NCBI RefSeq assembly: GCF_000764305.2
Contig: NW_025932889.1
Span: 28,044 to 92,043 of the forward strand
DNA: 64,000 nt
Reading direction: 5' to 3'
From: Hyalella azteca
Taxonomy: Eukaryota > Arthropoda > Malacostraca > Amphipoda > Hyalellidae
The notes under the pieces were generated by a model, which did no database searches, had not been told where the DNA came from, and was given only the letters and a program-made list of their open reading frames with translations. Shown in pieces: positions 35,201 through 46,965 of the stretch. Each line of letters begins with the position of its first letter. Within the stretch, counting starts at the first letter, position 1. The translations under genes were made by a program, and so were the position numbers.

Positions 35201-38200
35201 GATATCTGCCGCTATATAATACATTACATTGGATGTAAAATTTCAGGAGAAATTTGTTTTCTTTCGTATATATTTTAAGGGGCCAGTTGACCACTGAAAT
35301 GAATACCCAGAAACTGCACAAATATGCCACTGATAACTTACACGTAGTTACGGTATCGGGCCACAAGCTATTACAAGCTCTCTCGTTAACTTTCCGCAGC
35401 TCACCGTGTAAAATGAACAAAACACACATTTGATTATTTTATCTTAAGAACTCTGATGATCAACGGCGTTTGTTGTCAAAATTACAGCATTTTTTCGTAT
35501 TAGATTTTTTACTATTAGTTTCGTTTCATGTTGAGTTCAAAGGACGATCGCGATGTTACAGGTTTTGATTTGGGGTGAAAATTTCCACATAAACCCTAAA
35601 CTAGTAAAGCCCTGATTCTCTTAATTGAAACATTTACCATTGTCATTATTGAGCCAATTTCGAAATTGGGAAATTAAAATAGTTATGGCTTCTTTAATTT
35701 TTTTGCATAGCTCCTCCTTACCATTTGTGTACGATCGTTCTTCAGACTTCGGACAATTTTACAGCCGGTCTTGCAGCCAGACTTGCGGCCGGTCTCCAAA
35801 ATTATACATAGGCACTGCCTATAAGAATGATCTCCTAAACTAATGAACGTAGCTTACTGAAACTTTACGCGTGTTTTTTTTATTACTCAACGGTAATGTC
35901 TAGCCCGTGTGACTTTTTTCGATTTCGCCCTCTTTCTCGGCTTGTACAGTCATGCGTGGAATTCAATACAAGAACGTTATAATACATGAATATACAGATT
36001 CACTGGGCATTTTCTTCTCAGTACAGTTAAGATTTTTGTTGTGTTCGTGATCCGCACCTCTCCCCAATAAATTGATGAATTTTTTATAAATTGTTTTTTT
36101 CATGTCAAGTGCATGTGCAGTATGGTGAAGCTATTTAGGCTGAAAGAACAAATTAAGGATACTCTAAAAACTCTAAATGTTTTGACTTCAAAGACTCACC
36201 CTGAAACCCAGGATATTGCTCGACTCTTTTCGCAAGTTATCCATTTTCCTTTATCAAATTAAACTTAATTTTTATACTATTTTAAAATAGTGCAACAAGA
36301 TCATTTCCGAATGACTTTTCTTTTGAATAGCCTTAACAATTGTGATGCGATTACAGTGCTGCACTTAGAATACCTTGACTTATGTAGAGGCAAATCTGAG
36401 CTGAGATGTAGGCTATGATGAGGGACCAAATACCTTTACATCATGCAAACAAAAAAAGGAGAGTTTCGCAGTAGTTTTAATTTTTCTATTCAAGAAGTTG
36501 CAATTTTTAAATATCAATTAGTTTGTACAGATGAAGCCATTTATCATCTTTCTAATACTAATCAGCGGCTGGATGTGCATTTGTTATAATTTCCGCACTT
36601 ATATAGTCGTTTTTTTATGAACATGTCCTCTCTGGAGAATTCCATGAATAACTTCTCTATTTTTTCGACGAAGTTCAAATTGAAAGAAATATTTTATAAA
36701 ATGTGGCTAATGGTCACTTTGCTGGCAACATGGATGATTTAATTTATTGGTATAAACGACTCTGAGTCTAACTATCATATTTTAACTTTTTTTAATTGAA
36801 ACCTCTAATCTATAACATGAAATAATGAACAACACGAGGCTTACAATTCACCAAATAAAGTATTTCTTATCGCCTTCTTGCTCACGGGGAGGACGATAAA
36901 ATAATTGTGTAGTTGGGCGTTGAAGGCTCCTGACGCGCGCCCCTGCCATAGAGCCTAAATTATGGCCCCATGGCGCTCCATGAACAGAAATACAAGCAAA
37001 CACAATTACTTTTCTCTCTAATGGGCGACTGTTCATTGCAAAATTATTATTAGTCATTGTTTGAATTCGTCTACAAAATTCAAGCCTCACGAGCGAACTT
37101 GTGCATAAATTAGGAACATTGTGTAAATGCATGGAGAATGGTCAATTCTGTAGTCTTTCTTGTTATTTCAGCAAAGATCGGCGCGCAACTCCCGCTCGGT
37201 GGGAGGGAAGTGGTCCCCCGGGTTTGGGGGGGATGAGGTTGGGAACTGGCATGCGTGTTGTGGCGGTCCATGCAATCGTTCTCACGTGAAGCAATTGGAG
37301 ACTTAATAAAGAAATGTTTCAAGGAAGCTTCGAACAAATTATTAATGTTCTTCGATATGAGAAAGTCGTGAACTTGCGTGATTACGAAGCAGGGATAACT
37401 AACCCCTGCATCCTAGAACATGCCTGCATCAGCACGCACCGAGCCCGCCATCATCCATTGATGGAGATGCCAGGGTCGCGCTCAACCTTCCCCCGTCGTC
37501 CAGATTGGCCATTACTGTTGTTGATTTAAAATAACTTGCATTTAGGATTCATTTCGAGGATGTGATGACTATAACGAATGCCTTCACTTGACTTGGGGAC
37601 TCGAGGCTAATTTGCAGGCATTGAGTGCGAGAAAACATCTGCTGGAGCGAACTGTGGTAATATGGGTACTATATATAGTGAGATATCGGCTGTATGCATA
37701 ATCTTACCTTTATTTAAATGTGGTATGTTTCAGTGTATGGAAATGTTTGGGGGGAGGGGGCAAAGGGGAGTGACATTTTATGTAGGTTGAATAAGACTTG
37801 AAGGACAACATATAAATGTAACATTTTCTGAGCATATATACAAAAGAGCAACAGGAACAGATGCTGAAGCGAACAGGATCAGATGTCACCCACAGGTATC
37901 ATGTATGCAATGCCATTACTCAGCGATCATCTCACTGATAACAGCGTTTTTATCATATGCTAATTTTTAACGTTATTATTTTGAATCAAAGCTGTAGGCC
38001 AGGGGGCGGCATGAATAGTAAGTTTGCATTTCAACTCTCGCGTCAAACAGAAATCAAAGACATGTCATCAGTCTTCAGCCAATCATGCATTTATTTTCAC
38101 ATTTTTTTTCATAATGCCAGTTAGATTGAACTCATCAAAAATATTATCTGGACACCACAATTGAAGCTAGACTGACGAAAGAAATTTTATATATAAATAA

Positions 38201-38759
38201 ACCATTATCACTGCACGACGGTCGCGCATTACAATCAATACTCAGATGAGTCATTATAATGAGAGTCCAGCACACAGGAATGATGGCTTATTTATTGAAT
38301 TGATGATTTAAGGTCACTTAATTTATTTGCTTGGAAGCAACTTCTGTCGTTTGAAAAGGTTTTAGGTAAAAAGTGAATATTGAACGTTAAATAAATTCAT
38401 ATTTCGCCTTCGTGAAGCCTATTGGAGTTTTCGATATTATATAACAAACTTTCTGCTGATTGTAAGACTAACAACACTTAACAGTGTATGGTACTGAATA
38501 CATTGCAAACAATCTGTCTATATTTATTTTAAAATCTTTTTGATGGCAATTCTAGTTTGAAGATCGATCAATCAATAGGAGTATTCGCTCATATTTTTTT
38601 CTTCAGGAAAACCTCACAAAAAATGGACTTGCGATGAGCAACTACGTCATTGATTAGGCATCAGATATTCTGATAAATAATAATTAATGGAGAATTTATT
38701 TCAATGGCATACATTGGCTTGAGGCATCGCGTTCCTAAACGAATAATTTGGGAGAAGAG
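32249..38759. other. Intergenic, no gene recognised
   Basis: Long AT-rich stretch with short open frames lacking domains. One GC-rich island at about 36870-37520 (for example ggtcccccgggtttgggggg near 37210) stands out from its flanks. It could be an unrecognised element or regulatory island. No splice-linked exon set could be built. Confidence 0.4.
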
Positions 38760-38930
38760 GCGATTAAGGAAGACATTTGAAGCGTCGTTAACATATTATT
38801 TCTTACGAATCCTGCCCTTTCTTTGGTCTACCAACGTCATCTAAAGAACTTTTACTTTCCCTGTAAGTTGTAATGCCCCTGCTGGACATTAGCCGTACAT
38901 ATTTATACATAATGATTTGGCCATCTAAGT
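38760..38930. repeat. Old dispersed repeat, copy 1
   Basis: It shares gcgtcgttaa.atattattt, ctgccctttc..tggtct and aacgtcatctaaagaac with copies at 40990-41120, about 45545-45640 and about 45840-45930. It is diverged and has no coding content. Confidence 0.5.
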
Positions 38931-40704
38931 TTAAAATTCAGTCAGTTCTACCTAGCCAAATTATTTCTTTTATATCTAAAATTCAGATTTTTGGAGAATA
39001 TGAACTATATCTCATATACATTATTACTGAACATATGATGTAAAGCTAGTGCTTGTGAGTCAGTTCAGTTGCATCACTAACTAAAATATTACGATAACGC
39101 GGAGGTCGAATGCACAAGTGCCCAAATTGGCCGAGTATAAAGATTGCATTGAATTAAGAGGACATTCATTTTTGTTTCTAAAAATTTCTGAAAAGCAGTA
39201 AGTTAATTGGAAAAGTTATTACCTTCTGCGTCTTCAATGTTTTTAGCGAGTATGTTGCTCACAAAAATACACTAACATTTATAGAACCCATGAAGGCTTG
39301 AACATGGTAAACGGACCGAGTCCGCTATTATAAATTATTATGAGTCCGTTCACGGTTCAACCGCGACACAGTCTTCAAGATTTTCAAATTTCTGTGACCA
39401 ACCGTCAGGAACATATTATTTAGTTTCACTTATATACAAATATTACTTTGAATGATAATAATAAATGGCTTAATAATGACTCAGCGCAGTCTCCCCGTAA
39501 ATAACTATTTAGCGACAGAAAAAAATTCAGGACGGACAAAAATATATGATAATTTTTTCGTACCAGAAATGTTCAATGTTCTATGCAGTTCGCTACATGG
39601 CTTCCAGGGTCATGATCATCCAGGTGAAAATATGTTTTCAAGTGGTAGGCGCAACGCAATACTTCCAACCAATTAGGTCATTAATGTAATTGTGAATAGA
39701 TGAATGATTTCATAATTAAAACAGTGACATTGACACTCGTCGATTTACAATTTAGTGGCAGCCCGTCTGTCAATTTACGAGAGATCTAACGTGTCAGCTA
39801 ATTCCAGTCCCTCCTTAAATAGTTTTTTTTCGCTTGAGAAAATAATTCATAGGGAAAACTATGCTAGGATATATTCTCGTAACTTCCACTCACTTTAAAA
39901 TAAAGTTTTATATCACACTCGAGCCACGAAGCCACAGAAACGAACCAGCTAATCACGAGATAACTAATTTTTCTCTTATCTTGCAACTTTCCTCAAGCAA
40001 GAGAACCTATCTCATTTACTTTGAATAATGCATAAGGTGGTTGTGAAATCTTTATGAAAAATATATTAATATCTATGTATAGGAAGTCCACACAATTATT
40101 GTTTGTAAATCAAACGATCAAAAGCCCATTGAATGATTGAGTATTCAACGGCGTTAAATGAGGTGACCCATTAAATGTTTAATAGAAATAGAAGCAGTCA
40201 CGTTGAAATCGGAAATATCGTAATTGAAAATGGAATAACCCTGATATTGACTTTGATATACGGAACAGGAAAATATTTTAAATCCAATAATATTTAAGTC
40301 TATTCTGAAAAACACATCAAGTGTCTTCGATATATCTTGAGTTTATTAATGTGTATGCTCAAAATATGATATTTATATTGTCTCTCAGGTCACAGTCAAC
40401 AAACATAATATATACCACTACGATCAATTTTTTTTGTTTGTATTTATGAGTTTTTGTAATGAAATTATAAAGTATATCCATGTTACCTCTGTGGGCATAT
40501 ACATGTCGTGTCCTAAAAACTTGCGACACTGGATTAAAATGTACGACACATTTCTACATTCAAAATATTGAAATAAAATAGTTAGACATAAAATTGTTGT
40601 GAAAATCTCCAATTTTTTTGAAGTGTTCAGTGTTTTTGTATTTGTTGCGGCTACTTCATCGTTGAAGCACAGAAAAAGGAATTACTTGGTAATATATTAA
40701 AATT

Positions 40705-41120
40705 TTGGAAGCCCTAATCGTCACCGTGACGAGGGGCTGATAAGCTGATCGAAGATAGCTGATTGTCAAGAAACTTGCTTGTGCGCGCAGGCAAATATCA
40801 GTCAATAAGATCCAACAGTAAAATTTGTATCTTATTTACATATATTATGTACTTATTTCCACCAGAATTTCAATATTTAATGCTTCTTCTAACTTGAAAA
40901 TGAATGTTTGTTGCATTTGAAACGTTAATAAACAAAAACTACATGTACTATGTACTTATGTCCACCAAAATTACATTCTTCAATGCTTCTATCAACTTGA
41001 AAATGAATGTTGATACATTCGAAACGTCGTTAAATATATTATTAACCCTTGCTGAGACCTGCCCTTTGATCTGTTAACGTCATCTGAAGAGTTTTGATCC
41101 CTTCCAAATTAGAATATAAT
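40705..41120. repeat. Dispersed repeat, left of the LINE/Tc1 composite
   Basis: Shared with 45354-45930: ccctaatcgtcaccgtg, ctgataagctgatcga, gcgcaggcaa.tatcagt, aatttgtatcttattta, tatgtacttatttccacca and the end block around ctgagacctgcc.tttgatc. The two copies flank the mobile-element composite in direct orientation. Confidence 0.75.
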
Positions 41121-41172
41121 GCATTCTGTAGTCTTTAGTCGTTCGCGCATTAATATACACATATCCAAATAA

Positions 41173-41512
41173 CAGTAAAGGCTTAACCCACAACTCTGGT
41201 AGGAATAGCATTATGGATAAGAGGACGCGTGTGCCGGCATGGCAGTAAAGGCTTAACCCACAACTCTGGTAGGAATAGCATTATGGATAAGAGGGCGCGT
41301 GTGCTGACATGGCAGTAAAGGGTTAACCCACAACTCTGGTAGGAATATCATTATGGATAAGAGGACGCGTGTGCCGGCATGGCAGTAAAGGGTTAACCCA
41401 CAACTCTGGTAGGAATAGCATTACGGATAGGAGTACGCGTGTGCCGGCATGGCAGTAAAGGGTAAACCACAACTCTGGTAGGAATAGCATTATTGATAAT
41501 AGGACGCGAGTG
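41173..41512. repeat. 70-bp tandem repeat, five copies
   Basis: The unit starts cagtaaaggcttaacccaca and includes ggtaggaatagcattatgga then taagaggacgcgtgtgccgg. Copies start near 41173, 41243, 41313, 41383 and 41453. The last is cut short. Differences are only a few bases per unit, so the array is recent. Confidence 0.9.
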
Positions 41513-41987
41513 AATTATGTGTTAATAGCTAATGAATCTATTAAAAATAGTGTTTGGAGATAATGAATGACATGCGCCTCGCAACTGTCATTTGTGTCGC
41601 TGGTGTGCGTGCACACGGTGCACTGACCGCCTCCGCAAATATCTGAACGCTCACAAGCGTTTGACGTCACCCGTATAATTGCACGTTTGATCAGCATCTT
41701 ACCCTTCGTCAGTGCGATAGTGGAGGCGTCCAAATTATTATCTAAATAAGGAATATCTATGCATTAAAAACTGCACTTCGTGGACGAAGTCGCAACCGGT
41801 CCGAAAATACTGAATAGTGAATACTATGGGTAACACTTAAAAGCTGAAGTCGCTGAAGTGGCGAACGATTGATCGATGGAACGCCGCGGCTGAACGAATT
41901 CCGCGAATTTGCCAAGAAGTAAATTAACGTTTTTCATTATCCTATGTTATTATCATTATGTGATTATTTACAGTGAAAAATTAATTA

Positions 41988-42241
41988 ATTCACGTTATTT
42001 CATCACTCCGCACTCTCTGGGTTGAATATTTTCTGAGATGCAATTCTCCTAGAAGGTGCCTCTTATGTGCTGGTCCTAATGAGCACACAGTTTGTACATC
42101 AGCTGAGAAACACTGTGCCAACTGCAGAGGAGCCCATGCTGCAAATTCTGTAGAGTGTCCTTTCATTGTGAAAGCCATTGCAGTTGAAAAGCTGCGTGCC
42201 ACTGGTTACTCTTATGCTCAGGCTGTATACATGGCACACGT
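41988..42241 (+). pseudogene. LINE ORF1 (gag-like) zinc-knuckle fragment
   Basis: The frame opens after a stop at 41985 and reads LRTLWVEYFLRCNSPRRCLL, then CAGPNEHTVC and CANCRGAHAANSVECP, then KAIAVEKLRATGYSYAQAV. The C-x2-C-x4-H-x4-C and C-x2-C-x3-H patterns with this flanking text are the nucleic-acid-binding zinc knuckles near the end of ORF1 in I/Jockey-type non-LTR retrotransposons. Both ends are missing. At about 42230 the sequence passes straight into the RNase H region of ORF2 in another frame, so most of the element between has been deleted. Confidence 0.75.
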
Positions 42242-43114
42242 ACTGATGGCTCAAAGTCTGAAGATGGGTCTGTTTCCGCTGGACTTTTCATTCCTTCAAC
42301 CCAGCTGGCGACTGCCTGGTTGCTCCGGCAAGAGCACACAGTTCTCGGTGCAGAGCTGTTTGCTATATACAAGGCCATGCAACTTGTCACTGAGAATGGT
42401 TCTCTGAAGGAGAAGTCCATCCTGATTCTGACAGATTCAAGGTCAACTCTGCAGCTTTTATCCAACTCATCTGGGCACTCGTATCGCACAATTATCTTTG
42501 AGATACAGAAGTTGATGCTGGTGAAGGGACTTGACAGGGTGGTGCTTTGCTGGGTCAGAGGCCACAGTGGTATTCATGGAAATGAGGTCGCAGACAGAGT
42601 AGCAAATTTGGCACACTCAAACAACCGCTCAGCAAGATCTCGGCTGTGTTTCGAGGAGTGGATCCGTTCCTTGAAGTCTCTCACAGTACAAGAATGGACA
42701 CGCCAATGGGCTGCTAATGTGCAAGAAACAGGCAAGGGGACCTTTCAAAGAAGTTTGGGACATGAAATAGCCTTTGTTGACTATGGAGTGCTGCCACGCT
42801 CAGTTGAGTGCGCTGTGTCTCGCCTGCGCCTGGGACATGCTGGTGTCTATGCTCATTTGGCGAGATTCAACTTGGCCAATTCAAGTAACTGTTCAGTATG
42901 CAACGTGGAGGACACAATTGAGCATTTCATTCTACACTGCACACAATTCTCCAACCAACAAAGGGATTTCCGCTCCAGAATAAAAGGCCTTTCACTTCAG
43001 TGGGATCTTTCCTCAGCTCTCGGCGGTGGAGACGCCCCAATGAGGAGACACACTGCTGCCATCCGTCATCTGGCTCAATATTTGCACAGCTGCAATATGG
43101 TGACCAGGCTATGA
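42242..43114 (+). pseudogene. LINE ORF2 C-terminal part: RNase H and zinc-binding tail
   Basis: From TDGSK (42242) the frame is open to the stop at 43112-43114. RNase H active-site motifs are all visible: D in TDGSK, E in GAELFAIYKAM, D in ILTDSRST, D in GNEVADRVA, with the usual RGHSGIHGN before the last. Then comes LRLGHAGVYAHLARF and a Cys/His cluster CSVCNVEDTIEHFILHC, the standard end of I/Jockey-type ORF2. RNase H removes RNA from the RNA/DNA hybrid during target-primed copying. Endonuclease and reverse transcriptase are absent here, so the fragment cannot work alone. The frame can be extended back to a stop at 42185, but that part is the ORF1 fragment read out of frame. Confidence 0.85.
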
Positions 43115-43297
43115 AGTTCCTCAAAGTCTAATTACTATTTTTCTTTTTCTCCTCACTATTTACTGCCACACTGGTTGGTGGAAGTGCTGAAAGTGAAATC
43201 AGCAAGTGAAGTGGAGTGATCAAAATCTGAGTTGTGCTCAGGCTGGGAGGTGTGCTACCTGCATACCCAAAGTCTTCAAATCAAATTAAAAAAAAAA
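43115..43297 (+). mobile_element. LINE 3' untranslated region and poly(A)
   Basis: The sequence following the ORF2 stop ends in a run of ten A (43288-43297), the usual 3' end of a retrotransposed copy. It abuts a Tc1 transposase fragment directly, starting at codon 4-5 of that gene. This suggests that the LINE landed in a Tc1 element. Confidence 0.75.
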
Positions 43298-43689
43298 CTT
43301 CTGGATACTCGCAGGACATAAGGAAGTGTGTAGTTGAACTACACTACAAAGGAAATGGATATAAAAAAATATCATCAACTGAATGTTCCAATTTCATCCG
43401 TAAGGAATATTATTGTCAAGTTCAGGAATGATGGGACCACTGCTAATCGAGCACGAACCGGTCGTAATAAAAATTGACCAAAAGAGATGTGCGTTCCTGC
43501 ATGAAAATAGTAAATAAAGACCCGAAGATCAATTCCAAGAAATTGCAATCACATCTGGCTAGTACTGGAAAACTGTGGATGATTCAACAGGGCGACACTA
43601 CCTGAACCGTGAGGGCCTTCAAAGCTTCATGGGCGTGTACCAAGGATGAAGCCACTGTTGAAGCCAATTCACAAGGAGAAGCATTTGGA
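43297..43689 (+). pseudogene. Truncated Tc1-type transposase, copy 1
   Basis: Aligns with 44086-44476 of the better copy: shared gacataaggaagtgtgtagt, tcaggaatgatgggaccact, aagatgtgcgttcctgcat-like and gaagccactgttgaagccaa. It covers the N-terminal DNA-binding half only, with several small insertions and deletions (for example aaattgaccaaa, and cttcaaagcttcat). It lacks the first codons and all catalytic residues. Confidence 0.85.
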
Positions 43690-43969
43690 CCTGTCATCGA
43701 CACACTCCACCATTCCCTCCCAGGCCTGATACAGAGCCACCACCAGCATTGCAACTTGTTCTGAACCCAGCCACTGCACCCCAACCTCCGTTGCCCCCGC
43801 CAGTCACAACACCTAACAATCCCACACAACCCCTATCTCCACCAATCAGACTCTGAAAAACACCCTCTGATATCAAGATAATGCAAATAAACACAAATGG
43901 ACTCACAAACAAAATAGAAGACCTCAAACTAACCACAAAACAACATGACATCGACATTCCTTGCAAAAC
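43690..43969 (+). pseudogene. LINE fragment: end of ORF1 and start of ORF2
   Basis: A proline-rich frame (PRPDTEPPPALQLVL, then PATAPQPPLPPPVTT) stops at 43854-43856. Twenty-four bases later an ATG (43881) in the same frame starts IMQINTNGLTNKIEDLKL, the typical opening of the LINE endonuclease domain (usually followed by an IQET motif). It breaks off after QHDIDIP. It probably belongs to the same element type as 41988-43297, but in scrambled order. Confidence 0.7.
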
Positions 43970-44073
43970 ACTATGTGCCCATACTATAAACCTATACGCC
44001 AAGTCTGCGCTTGCTCAGTTAGTCGTTGGAAGCAGTCGTATAAACACATCTCCAAGATTTTCTGAATTCAATT

Positions 44074-45089
44074 ATGGCGAAGACTTCTGAATACTCACAG
44101 GACATAAGGAAGTGTGTAGTTGAACTGTACAACAAAGGAAACGGATATCGAAAAATATCATCAACTCTGAATGTTCCAATTTCATCCGGAAGGGATATTA
44201 TTGTCAAGTTCAGGAATGATGGGACCACTGCTGATCGAGCACGAACCGGTCGTAATCGAAAATTAACTGAAAGAGATGTGCGTTCCTGCATGAAAATAGT
44301 AAATAAAGACACGAAGATCACTTCCAAGGAATTGCAATCACATCTCGCAAGTACTGGAAAAACTGTGGATGTGTCAACAATGCGACGCTACCTGAACCGT
44401 GAGGGCCTTCACGGGCGTGTACCATGGATGAAGCCACTGTTGAAGCCAATTCACAAGGAGAAGCGTTTGGAGTTCGCCAGGAAGCACATCGATGCTACTC
44501 AAGCAGAGCTCAACAATATATTGTGGTCGGACGAGACAAAGCTTGAGCTTTTTGGTGTGAATGACAACCGCTTTGTATGGAGGAAATCTGGTGATGCTCT
44601 GCTGGAAAAGAACACTCTACCTATACTGTGAAGCATGGTGGTGGGTCCATCATGTTGTTGGGATGCTTTGCTGCTGCAGGTACTGGGAATATTTCCGTGA
44701 TAGAGGGCATCATGAATTCTGAAGGATATCAACACATTTTAACTGATAAGGTTAAGCAATCGGCAAGAAAACTGCATCTTGGACGTGCATTTGTTTATCA
44801 ACAGGATAACGACCCTAAGCGCACAAGCAAATCAACACAGAAATATTTTGCTACACAGAAATTGAGAGTGTTGGAATGGCTTTCCCAAAGCCCAGATTTA
44901 AATCCAATTAAAAATTTATGGAGGGAACTAATGAGGCGTGTTCATAAAAGAAGCCCCAGCAACATCGAAGAATTGAAGACTTTTGCCATGGAAGAGTGGC
45001 GCAAGATTCCTACTAAAAGATGCCAACACCTTGTAGAAACATACAAGAAGCGTCTGTCTGCTATCATTGCTGCCAAGGGAGGTTATTAA
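44074..45089 (+). pseudogene. Tc1-type transposase, nearly full length, frameshifted
   Basis: The first frame (44074-44631, 185 codons) holds the helix-turn-helix DNA-binding part (SQDIRKCVVELYNKGNGYRK), the Arg-rich linker GRNRKLTERD, and the first catalytic Asp (D153, WSDETK). A frame change near 44607-44616 moves the rest into a second frame (44628-45089). That part starts KHGGGSIMLLGCF and holds the second Asp (DNDPKRT) and SPDLNPIKNLW. In Tc1 enzymes the last motif is NPIEN, with Glu completing DD34E. Here the spacing is kept at exactly 34 but the residue is Lys (codon aaa at 44910-44912). So the copy has two independent defects. Tc1 transposases cut and paste at TA sites. Confidence 0.9.
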
Positions 45090-45096
45090 TTTAGGG

Positions 45097-45338
45097 TTGC
45101 CAACAATTTATATGCTTTTTTTCAAAATGTTGCCATTACTTTTGCTCTTGTTGTTTTTCTAATAAATATAAATATAACAAAGATCTAACGTTTTACTATC
45201 CCTTATGCACAGTAATTAGATGTTCTTTGATCAATTTAATTGAAAATAAAACAGAAATTGCAATAAATGCTTCAATTATATTATTTCTCAAATTAAATAT
45301 TTTTAAGCGTGTTGCCAATAAATATGCGCGTAACTGTA
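45097..45338 (+). mobile_element. Right end of the Tc1 element with inner and outer repeats
   Basis: After the stop come an inner repeat (ggttgccaacaatttatatg, 45096-45115) and an outer repeat (gttgccaataaatatgcgcg, 45311-45330), ending gtaactg followed by TA at 45337-45338. This fits the IR/DR layout of many Tc1 elements, with the terminus reading cagttacgcgc inward. No matching left end was found before 44074, so the element is incomplete. Confidence 0.65.
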
Positions 45339-45353
45339 TATGATAATAATTTA

Positions 45354-45930
45354 GAAGCCTTAATCGTCACCGTGCCGAGTGGCTGAGAAGCTGATCGAAC
45401 GTTGCTGAATATTCGATCAGATACTTTCCGTGCACGCAGGCAAGTATCAGTAAACAAGATACAACAGTGAAATTTGTATCTTATTTATATATACTATGTA
45501 CTTATTTCCACCAAAATTTCAATACTTAATTAATGCTTCTGCTAACTACTTCCTGAAACTTACCTTTCATTCTAACGTCATCTGAAGAATTGTTCCACTG
45601 CCTGATAATTTAAATCAACGAATTCTCTGGTCATCAATCGCACGTGTATAAACCAGTAAATTCTGCCATCTAACTAATAATTTTTTTTTTAATTTTTATC
45701 CTATTCAACGTTTGTGTCCTATTATTGTAGGAACGTTTACGTTTAAAATTTCCTTGTTGTATCCTATTTACATGCATTATATACTTATGTTCACCAAAAT
45801 TTCATTGTTCAATGCTTCTATTAGCTTGAAAATGAATGATGATTCATTTAAAACGTCGTTAAATATAATATAAATCCTTGCTGAGACCTGCCTTTTGATC
45901 TGTTAACGTAATGCATGTGAAGATTTTTGA
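45354..45930. repeat. Dispersed repeat, right of the LINE/Tc1 composite
   Basis: Partner of 40705-41120 in direct orientation (gccttaatcgtcaccgtg, gctgagaagctgatcgaac, aatttgtatcttatttatat, tgtacttatttccaccaaaa). It contains two versions of the internal tatgtacttat..ccaccaaaatt block, as does the left copy. Confidence 0.75.
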
Positions 45931-46161
45931 TTTCATGTAACGAAAACGCAAAGGGCCAAGAAAACATAAATCAAATATTTTGAAAATACAAAAACAAATA
46001 TTAAATAAGGAACAGAAAACTGGTACACAAATATTGAAAACTGGAGATAGATTATATGGACCCCGCTCGAGAGAGGTCCCTGTCGCACCCGTGCAGACCG
46101 ACGATCGGGAAGCTGAGGGAATACGACAGAGGTTTCATCTTTCGTTTCAGTTATGGATTTA

Positions 46162-46445
46162 AGGTAATAGTTATAGTATTAGTTATATAGTAATAGTTAA
46201 ATAAAATTAGTTATAGTTACATAGTAATAGTTATAGTTACATAGTAATAGTTATAGTCATTGCGGATGTCAGGTACTTCCTGGATTTATCAGATAGCAGC
46301 ACGCTCCCCCCGATCACAAGCTTTCAACCGTGACAAGTCACACAGCTCACCTCTGACCAAGTGCGCACGTCAATCCTCGGGCTTGTCCCGTGCTCGTCCC
46401 GGCAGGGCGACAGACGTCAGGCAGGGCGATAGACGTCAGGCAAGG
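46162..46445. repeat. Simple repeats
   Basis: An irregular gtaatagttatagttacata repeat runs to about 46260. At 46400-46442 a 19-bp unit (cagggcgacagacgtcagg type) occurs about twice. It lies just before hairpin module 1. Confidence 0.65.
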
Positions 46446-46448
46446 TAC

Positions 46449-46965
46449 ATTTCAGCGCCAGTTTATGCAAGCGTATAGTAAAATATTTAAGTAAAGCGGC
46501 TAATTGCCACTCTACCTCCAAAAGAAATATAAATAGAACTTAGACTTGGCGAAATTTTTCCCGCATCACTGTCACTTCATCGACACAAATCGCTTGAGAG
46601 TATAGCGTTGGCTGCTAATAGTCTAGTTACGGTTCGGAAATTTTCGTGTATTCAGTGATTGCGATACGGTTGCGCCCACAATTATTGAAATTGCTCTTGT
46701 ATGCCGCTGGACATATGCGGCAAAAATTCTATTTTTGTATGTCGCCCCCGCGGCGACGCAATTAGTCAAGGATGCTATAGGACCTGCTGATTAGCCGGTG
46801 ATAGGCAGATTTTAATAAATACCGATGTAACATATATATTTTTTGTTGTTAAGTTTCCTTCATAGTTGCCTGCTTTTGTCGTAAGTAAATGTAGGCTTAG
46901 ATAAAAAAAGTTAACCGCCAGCTTATCTAGGTTTCTTTATTTCCTTCATGTTGACCATTATAATA
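46449..46965 (+). repeat. Hairpin module, copy 1
   Basis: Starts ttcagcgccagtttatg. TATAAATAG is at 46528-46536. The conserved part runs through cacaaatcgcttgagagtat to gcgatacggttgcgcccaca. The central segment (46680-46736) is poorly shared and holds its own stem TGCCGC/GCGGCA (46702-46722). The GC hairpin is gtcgcccccgcggcgac at 46741-46757. Downstream, gtaagtaaatgtaggcttag leads to a second stem TAGATAA/TTATCTA (46898-46929). No open frame spans it. A TATA-driven non-coding transcript or a transposon end are both possible. Confidence 0.7.

Noticed and set aside
44019..44327. Minus-strand frame of 102 codons
   Set aside because: It is the antisense shadow of the Tc1 transposase.
46741..46770. 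Helitron 3' end (hairpin near terminus)
   Set aside because: No CTRR ending follows the hairpin in any of the five copies, and similarity between copies continues well past it.
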